A stretch of 34,920 nt of DNA from a virus. Under the pieces are notes generated by a model that saw nothing but the letters and a program-made list of their open reading frames with translations, searched no databases and had not been told where the DNA came from. This document shows, piece after piece, positions 30,335 to 34,920 of the stretch (its first letter is position 1; each line of letters begins with the position of its first letter). The translations under genes were made by a program, and so were the position numbers. The stretch spans positions 1 through 34,920 of the IMG/VR virus record IMGVR_UViG_3300032282_003330; one strand, 5' to 3'.

Positions 30335-32797
30335 ATGGCTTTTTGGAATGATCAAAATACTCCTGAACCATTACGTTCACACCGTTGGTATGTAGAATTT
30401 ACTGGTGAATTAAAAAATATTAAATTTGCTTTAAAAGAGTGTAAAAAACCAGAATATGAAGTAAATATTACAGAACACAAACTTTTAAATCATTACATAC
30501 GTTTACCCGGAATATTAAAATGGAAGCCAATTACAATTAAATTTGCTTCCATTCGTGATAATTCTAACTATAATAAAAACGCGAGTTCTTTGATTTATGC
30601 TGCTACTAAAAAAGGCGGTTATTCTAATCCCGGCTCTTTTTTATATGGCGCTTTGTCAAAATATTCAATGCACGACGCCCTTGAAAAAGGAACGCTGAAT
30701 ATTTTACAAGTAGACGCAGAAGGTAAATCTATAGAAATTTGGTCTTTATATAATGCTATCATTACATCAGTTAATTTTGGATCTTTAAATTATGAAAATG
30801 AAGATATAGTAAACATAGAATGTACTATAAATTATGATCATGCCGATTTAAATGCTACAAGTAAGTTATCAAAATCTGGTCTTAATACAGATAATTCAAG
30901 CGGTACCTCTAACGAAATTGATATGGGTAACGTAAAAGCAAAGGTAGTTTACGGCGCGGGCGGCAAAGATACAACACAAGGCGGTGATTTAAAACCATTA
31001 AAGTTTTATTATCCAAAAGATCCAAATTGGTATGTTAATAAAAAAAATCCAGTAGTTGTTACGTCACCAGTTATACCAGATAAAGAATATGACAGAATTC
31101 CACCTGATAGATTTGATAAAGCAATAAAATTAGTTACTGCTAAAGATGCTAATGATTTAAATAGATTAATTAAAATTTCTAGAGCAGATAATAGAGCATC
31201 GTCAAGAAACTTATCTGGCGAATATAACGAATTTTCAGATAAAACGGATGGCGATGCTGGAATGGTATTTTCGGATACTATAACTGATACTAAAGGTAAT
31301 CCCATCTCTACAGAAAAACAAATAAGAGATGAACAGTTTACTAAAGAAAGATTAGAACGAGAAGCAGCTATTAGCGCCGCCGAAGAAGAAAGAAGAAAAG
31401 AACAAGAAGCGGCCATTCTTGCTGAAGCAGAAAAAAGAGAAAAAGAAGCTAAATGGAAAGAATTAACAGCTCAACAAGATGCTAAAGATGCAGCTTCTAA
31501 TAAAGATAATCTTGCCTCTAATATTTTACAGGCAAGAAATGCTGAAGATCAAAGAGCAGATAGAGTAGAGTATAATTTAACATCTGATTTGCAAGCGGAA
31601 CAAACTACCTCTGCTGGCTCTGATTTTGATGTTGATGAAATGATGTCATCCGAAGCAGAGGCACAAAGAAAAGATTTAGAAGCTGCGGATGCTGCCAAAA
31701 AAGCAGCTGAACAAGAACGACAAGCAAAATATGAAGAATCGATGAGTAAGTTAGGTACTCTATTTGGACTTGCAGAGCAATCCGAAAATGATAAAACCGA
31801 ACAAGAAGAAACTAGAAAAGAAATGCAAGATGAATCTGCTAGATTATACGCCGAAGAAGAAATTGCGAATGACGACTTAGGAACAATAAAAGCAAATGAG
31901 ACTTTATCCTCTATGCAACAAATTCCAGCAGAAGAAGAAAGTTCTTTTTCTGGTGAAACTGCTACAGAAGATAATGAAACTCCTGTTCCCGAAACAGAAA
32001 GTGATTACAGTGATACAATTTCTGGCAATAATTCTAGTGAACAAGCAGTAGAAAATCAATCTATCGCTGAAGAATCTGGTTATGACTTATACGCTGGTAC
32101 TTCTTTAACAAGAGAAGATTATGTTTCTATGACTCAAGAAGATGTTGAGACAACGCAACAACCTAAAGATGAAGTAGAATATGGTCCCGCTACTCCTAAC
32201 GAAGAAGAATGGGAGCAAATGCGCGCCGATGAGAAAAAAAGTAATACCCCTAATCTTCTTGGTGATATAGATACTGGAATTAATGCGACTGATGCGTTTA
32301 AAGACGTAGTAGTAGCTCCTAACGAAGATATAACCGATACTGGTCCAAAAGGCAAAGAAGCCGAATCGGTATCTATTGGTAAAATAAAATCATCCAGTGC
32401 CACAGATGTTTATGCAGATGATTTTATAGGGTCTTCTGCTCCTAAAACAGTAAATTTTGATGATGCTTCTAGCGCTCAAAGCCAACAAAAAAAGCCATCT
32501 AATACTTATGAACAAACCTTTGAATCAGAATATTTCTTTGATACACGTTCTTCCAATTCAGCAGGCTATAACAGCTGGCTTTCCGACAGAGAAAAATCTA
32601 CCGCAGAAGATTTAGAAGCGTATTTAAAAGGACAAAAAGATTTACAAAATAAATTATTAAAAGAAAAATATTCTGAAATGTCTAAAGCAGGAAGAAATGG
32701 AGAAGCGGTTGACGAAAAATATAAATATCCATTAAAAACCATAAAAGAAGAAATTAAAACAGTTGAGAATTTATTAGAAAAAAAGAAAGAAGATTAA
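30335..32797 (+). CDS. Tube-domain paralogue with very long acidic coiled-coil/disordered tail
   Basis: 820 residues. About residues 1-180 are a second tube fold paralogous to gp19 (MAFWNDQNTPEPLRSHRWYV, LNHYIRLPGILKWKPITIKF, SVNFGSLNYENEDIVNIECT). The remaining 640 or so residues are hydrophilic: a linker, a Glu/Arg/Ala coiled coil (about 328-390, ERLEREAAISAAEEERRKEQ), a second helix (about 450-475), a long acidic Glu/Asp/Ser/Thr-rich region (about 480-720) and a helical C-terminus (about 750-820, ending EKKKED). Like T4 gp54 and gp48 it could be a tube initiator or terminator, but such a tail is not in those proteins. The tail might act as a chaperone-like or tape-measure-associated element. 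Role unproven. Confidence 0.75.
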   Translation: MAFWNDQNTPEPLRSHRWYVEFTGELKNIKFALKECKKPEYEVNITEHKLLNHYIRLPGILKWKPITIKFASIRDNSNYNKNASSLIYAATKKGGYSNPGSFLYGALSKYSMHDALEKGTLNILQVDAEGKSIEIWSLYNAIITSVNFGSLNYENEDIVNIECTINYDHADLNATSKLSKSGLNTDNSSGTSNEIDMGNVKAKVVYGAGGKDTTQGGDLKPLKFYYPKDPNWYVNKKNPVVVTSPVIPDKEYDRIPPDRFDKAIKLVTAKDANDLNRLIKISRADNRASSRNLSGEYNEFSDKTDGDAGMVFSDTITDTKGNPISTEKQIRDEQFTKERLEREAAISAAEEERRKEQEAAILAEAEKREKEAKWKELTAQQDAKDAASNKDNLASNILQARNAEDQRADRVEYNLTSDLQAEQTTSAGSDFDVDEMMSSEAEAQRKDLEAADAAKKAAEQERQAKYEESMSKLGTLFGLAEQSENDKTEQEETRKEMQDESARLYAEEEIANDDLGTIKANETLSSMQQIPAEEESSFSGETATEDNETPVPETESDYSDTISGNNSSEQAVENQSIAEESGYDLYAGTSLTREDYVSMTQEDVETTQQPKDEVEYGPATPNEEEWEQMRADEKKSNTPNLLGDIDTGINATDAFKDVVVAPNEDITDTGPKGKEAESVSIGKIKSSSATDVYADDFIGSSAPKTVNFDDASSAQSQQKKPSNTYEQTFESEYFFDTRSSNSAGYNSWLSDREKSTAEDLEAYLKGQKDLQNKLLKEKYSEMSKAGRNGEAVDEKYKYPLKTIKEEIKTVENLLEKKKED

Positions 32798-32865
32798 TAT
32801 TAAAATAAAATATATTTAATGTTAAAATATTAGAAGTATTTTTACCAAGAAAGAGTAGGTTTTAA

Positions 32866-33747
32866 ATGCGTAACAATGAAGAACGTTTGGGTGCTCCAAT
32901 GCAACGTCAAGACGCTGTTCCTGCACCACAACAATTAGTACAGCAAATGCAACAAGTAGCACAATCACCAAATTTGAATACAGCACAGCTTAATTTCGTA
33001 ACTCCAACAGAATTTGTTACTTTACCATCAAAAGGTAAATTTTATCCTCAACACCACCCTTTATACGGTAAAGATGTTATTGAAATTAAACAGATGACTG
33101 CAAAAGAAGAAGATATTCTTACTTCACGAAGCCTATTAAAAAAGGGGGTGGCATTAGATAGGCTAATTCAATCTCTAGTAGTAGATAAAAATATAAATCC
33201 AGATACATTAACAATTGAAGATCGTAGTGCAATTATAATTGCTGCTCGTATATCTGCTTATGGTGCTGATTATGCGACTACCGTTACTTGTCCAGATTGC
33301 GGTGAAAAACATAAAGCAAGTTTTAACTTATTAGAAAAGTTAGAGCCAACTGATGAACAAGAAGAATCATCAGAAGTATTATTAAATGATAATGGAACAT
33401 TTTCTTTAATATTGCCATCTACTAAATGGGTTGTTGTATGTAGAGTATTAAATGGTTATGACGAAAAGAATCTTTCTAAATCAGCCGATAAGAAAAAAGA
33501 AGGTGGCGATGCTTTATTATTAGAACAATTAAAAGCAACCGTTGTATCAGTTCAACAAGTTGAACAGCGTGATATGCTTGAAAAAGCATTAACTGTTCTT
33601 CCTGCTGCTGATTCTAGATTTTTACGTAAAGTTTATTCACAAGTAGTTAAGGGTGTTGATATGCGTCATACTTTTAACTGCAAGTCTTGCGATTTCTCAA
33701 CAGAAATGGAGGTGCCATTGACCGCAGACTTTTTTTGGTTTAAGTAA
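32866..33747 (+). CDS. gp26: gp26-like zinc protein, likely tail assembly chaperone/baseplate hub factor (short form)
   Basis: 293 residues. A Gln/Pro-rich N-terminus is followed by the T4 gp26-family core: TLPSKGKFYPQHHPLYGKDV, IKQMTAKEEDILTSRSLLKK, and a zinc-ribbon pair CPDC (about residue 144) and CKSC (about residue 274). In T4, gp26 is classed as a baseplate hub component. Its place here, between tube genes and the tape-measure gene, is that of tail assembly chaperones in other long-tailed phages. The last codons read through a T7 run, and an in-phase continuation exists only in another frame (see the extension feature). I infer a chaperone pair made by frameshifting. Confidence 0.85.
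   Translation: MRNNEERLGAPMQRQDAVPAPQQLVQQMQQVAQSPNLNTAQLNFVTPTEFVTLPSKGKFYPQHHPLYGKDVIEIKQMTAKEEDILTSRSLLKKGVALDRLIQSLVVDKNINPDTLTIEDRSAIIIAARISAYGADYATTVTCPDCGEKHKASFNLLEKLEPTDEQEESSEVLLNDNGTFSLILPSTKWVVVCRVLNGYDEKNLSKSADKKKEGGDALLLEQLKATVVSVQQVEQRDMLEKALTVLPAADSRFLRKVYSQVVKGVDMRHTFNCKSCDFSTEMEVPLTADFFWFK
33728..33739 (+). promoter_or_regulatory. Probable programmed frameshift site (T7 run)
   Basis: GAC-TTT-TTT-TGG near the end of the gp26-like gene, with GGAGG about 20 nt upstream that could pair with 16S rRNA and stimulate slippage. Shifting by +1 (or -2) on the T7 run at 33730-33736 leads into GGT-TTA-AGT, the frame of a conserved-looking 59-residue extension that has no start codon of its own. 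Confidence 0.6.
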
Positions 33748-33916
33748 CGAATACCAAGAAAATAGTTATGAAACATTCTTTTATCTTAAATATTATGGCG
33801 GATTTTCAATCTTTGAAAGTTACAATTTGCCAATAGCTTTAAGACAATGGTTTGTTAAAAAATTGATAGATCAATTAAAAGCGGAAAGTGACGCTGTAAA
33901 ACGTGCAGGTAAGTAA
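33737..33916 (+). CDS. Frameshift extension of the gp26-like protein (long form C-terminus)
   Basis: Open frame of 59 codons from GGT at 33737 to TAA at 33916, in +1 phase to the gp26-like gene. Upstream in this frame a TGA lies 18 nt before 33737, and no ATG, GTG, TTG or ATT occurs until a TTG deep inside, so normal initiation is unlikely. The peptide is protein-like: YETFFYLKYYGGFSIFESYN, LPIALRQWFVKKLIDQLKAE. I recall a similar YGGFS.FE.Y.LPI.LR.WF pattern encoded downstream of gp26 in other T4-like phages. The product would be about 349 residues, parallel to G/GT chaperone pairs. A terminator follows. Confidence 0.65.
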   Translation, partial: GLSNEYQENSYETFFYLKYYGGFSIFESYNLPIALRQWFVKKLIDQLKAESDAVKRAGK

Positions 33917-33918
33917 TT

Positions 33919-33954
33919 AAAACGACAGGGGTTTTTATCCTTGTCGTTTTTTTA
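33919..33954 (+). terminator. Rho-independent terminator before the tape-measure gene
   Basis: Stem AAAACGACA / TGTCGTTTT extended by GGG/CCT pairing, followed by a run of T. It ends the gp26 unit; the tape-measure-like gene then has its own start 41 nt further on. Confidence 0.85.
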
Positions 33955-33994
33955 TTTATGTTCTAATTAAGATATAACTTTGAGGTTTTAAATT

Positions 33995-34920
33995 ATGGCC
34001 AATGGACAAGGTGGAAATCAAGGTGGTTCTGGTGGAGGAAATATTCCTCCCGTTCCTAATCCAATGCCAAATCCTGCCGATATGCAAGCAGTTGTAGATA
34101 AATTAGAAGCTATTTTAAGATTAACAAATGATATTACGGTTCAATCCCAAAGAAATGTTAATTCTGCTGAAGCAGAATTACAGGCTTTAGAAAAAAGAAA
34201 AATTCTTTTAGAATCTCAACAACAAACAGCTGAAAGAGATTTAGAACTTTTACGTTTACAAAGACAGGAAAGAGAAACGCGATTAGAGCTTTTAAAAAAT
34301 GAATTAAATTTAGTAAATGATAATTTAGTAAAAGAAAGAGAAAAATTAGAAAAATTACAAATAGGTACACAAGCTTATACAGATCAAAAAAAAATAGTTG
34401 ATGATCTTACGGAAACTATGGAATTCGGTGTTTCTTTTATAAGAGAGGGACAAATAGAATTACAAAGATTTAATGAAGCTAATAAGTTAAGAAACGAATT
34501 AGCCGAACAAGCTGTAGCAATAGAGAGAAGATTTGGTAATTTAGTAGAAAACTCCTTTAATCAAACGATTAAACAAATTGGAGCAACTACTGGCTTAGGA
34601 GAAATTCTAACTGCTTTTATGTCTGGTCCTGCTGCTGGTTTTATGGCAATCGTTGAAAGAACCGTTGCTGAATCTATTAAATTAATAGACGTAGTGGCAA
34701 AAGGAAATCAGCAATTTGCTGCTACAACTGGTCAAATTGCTCAAAGAAGTTTAGGCTTTGGTTATGGAATGAGCCAATTTGGCGTCGGTTTTCAGCAAAT
34801 GAATGAAGCAATGATGGGTCTTTTTACCAGCATGTCAGGTTTTACAGATCAATCTCAAGAAGTACAAGAACAATTAGCTGGTGCAGCTGCAAAAATGAAA
34901 AATCTTGGAGTTGATATAGC
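33995..34920 (+). CDS. Tape-measure-like tail protein, 3' end outside the window
   Basis: 309 codons are visible and open to the window edge. MANGQGGNQGGSGGGNIPPV, a Gly/Pro-rich start, is followed by a long coiled coil (about residues 45-125, Glu/Gln/Arg/Leu heptads such as AERDLELLRLQRQERETRLE), a second helical region, then a hydrophobic Gly/Ala segment (about 205-235, GEILTAFMSGPAAGFMAIVE) and further helices. This order (coiled coil plus membrane-active segment) and its place after the chaperone-like frameshift gene fit a tape-measure protein that sets tail length. GAGG ribosome binding site 9 nt upstream. The T4 counterpart would be gp29; no sequence match to it is claimed. Confidence 0.75.
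   Translation, partial: MANGQGGNQGGSGGGNIPPVPNPMPNPADMQAVVDKLEAILRLTNDITVQSQRNVNSAEAELQALEKRKILLESQQQTAERDLELLRLQRQERETRLELLKNELNLVNDNLVKEREKLEKLQIGTQAYTDQKKIVDDLTETMEFGVSFIREGQIELQRFNEANKLRNELAEQAVAIERRFGNLVENSFNQTIKQIGATTGLGEILTAFMSGPAAGFMAIVERTVAESIKLIDVVAKGNQQFAATTGQIAQRSLGFGYGMSQFGVGFQQMNEAMMGLFTSMSGFTDQSQEVQEQLAGAAAKMKNLGVDI

Noticed and set aside
33767-33835. ATG ORF of 22 codons (MKHSFILNIMADF...) in the gap after the gp26-like gene
   Set aside because: No Shine-Dalgarno sequence, and it lies out of frame within the better supported frameshift extension.
1381-34370. Many open frames of 60-146 codons on the minus strand (for example 10475-10903, 23142-23582, 31009-31416)
   Set aside because: All lie opposite strong + strand genes, have no ribosome binding sites or recognisable motifs, and mirror the codon bias of the genes beneath them.
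1-34920. CRISPR arrays, insertion sequences, integrase or attachment sites
   Set aside because: No regularly spaced repeats, transposase or recombinase genes were found on either strand; the only clear direct repeats are those in the fibre-like gene.

Overview
The window is a late (virion and packaging) segment of a large, AT-rich tailed phage genome: a T4-related but divergent myovirus. All supported genes are on the + strand, tightly packed, often with 1-50 nt overlaps, mostly with AGGAG-type ribosome binding sites. I see no tRNA, IS element, CRISPR array or integrase. The bacterial host cannot be named; clear Shine-Dalgarno use and signal-peptide proteins only indicate a conventional bacterial host.

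Layout. 1-4075: a fibre/adhesin-like region (a 5'-truncated structural gene, two small helical proteins, two paralogous fibre proteins sharing a repeated module). 4085-10215: DNA metabolism plus small proteins: a RuvC-like resolvase, a CHC2/TOPRIM primase, five small proteins, and a single-chain Mre11-Rad50 (gp47-gp46) fusion. 10223-11412: probable lysis group (holin-like, N-anchored coiled coil, signal-peptide/C-anchored protein). 11399-18118: packaging and portal block (zinc-ribbon protein, unknown, large terminase gp17, portal gp20, three head-operon unknowns, membrane protein). 18121-24967: a mini-ORF/hairpin leader, prohead protease gp21, decoration/fibre-like proteins, a putative internal protein, an S21-like protein, scaffold gp22 and major capsid gp23, closed by a strong terminator. 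25028-34920: neck proteins, tail sheath gp18, tube gp19, a second tube-domain protein with an approximately 640-residue acidic tail, a gp26-like zinc protein with a probable programmed frameshift, and the 5' end of a tape-measure-like gene.

How the parts fit together. The gp21 protease should mature the head by cutting at (I/L)-x-E sites. Such sites occur at the expected place in gp23 (after E60), in the scaffold, and in a shared N-terminal peptide (MK..K.[FY]L.K[IL]I.E) on three otherwise unrelated small proteins, with a related leader on a fourth. These look like capsid-targeting peptides of internal proteins packaged with the DNA.

The points most worth a second look are this leader family, the +1/-2 frameshift at a T7 run between the tube and tape-measure genes, the ribosomal S21-like gene in the head operon, the hairpin-guarded mini-ORF upstream of gp21, and the acidic tube paralogue.
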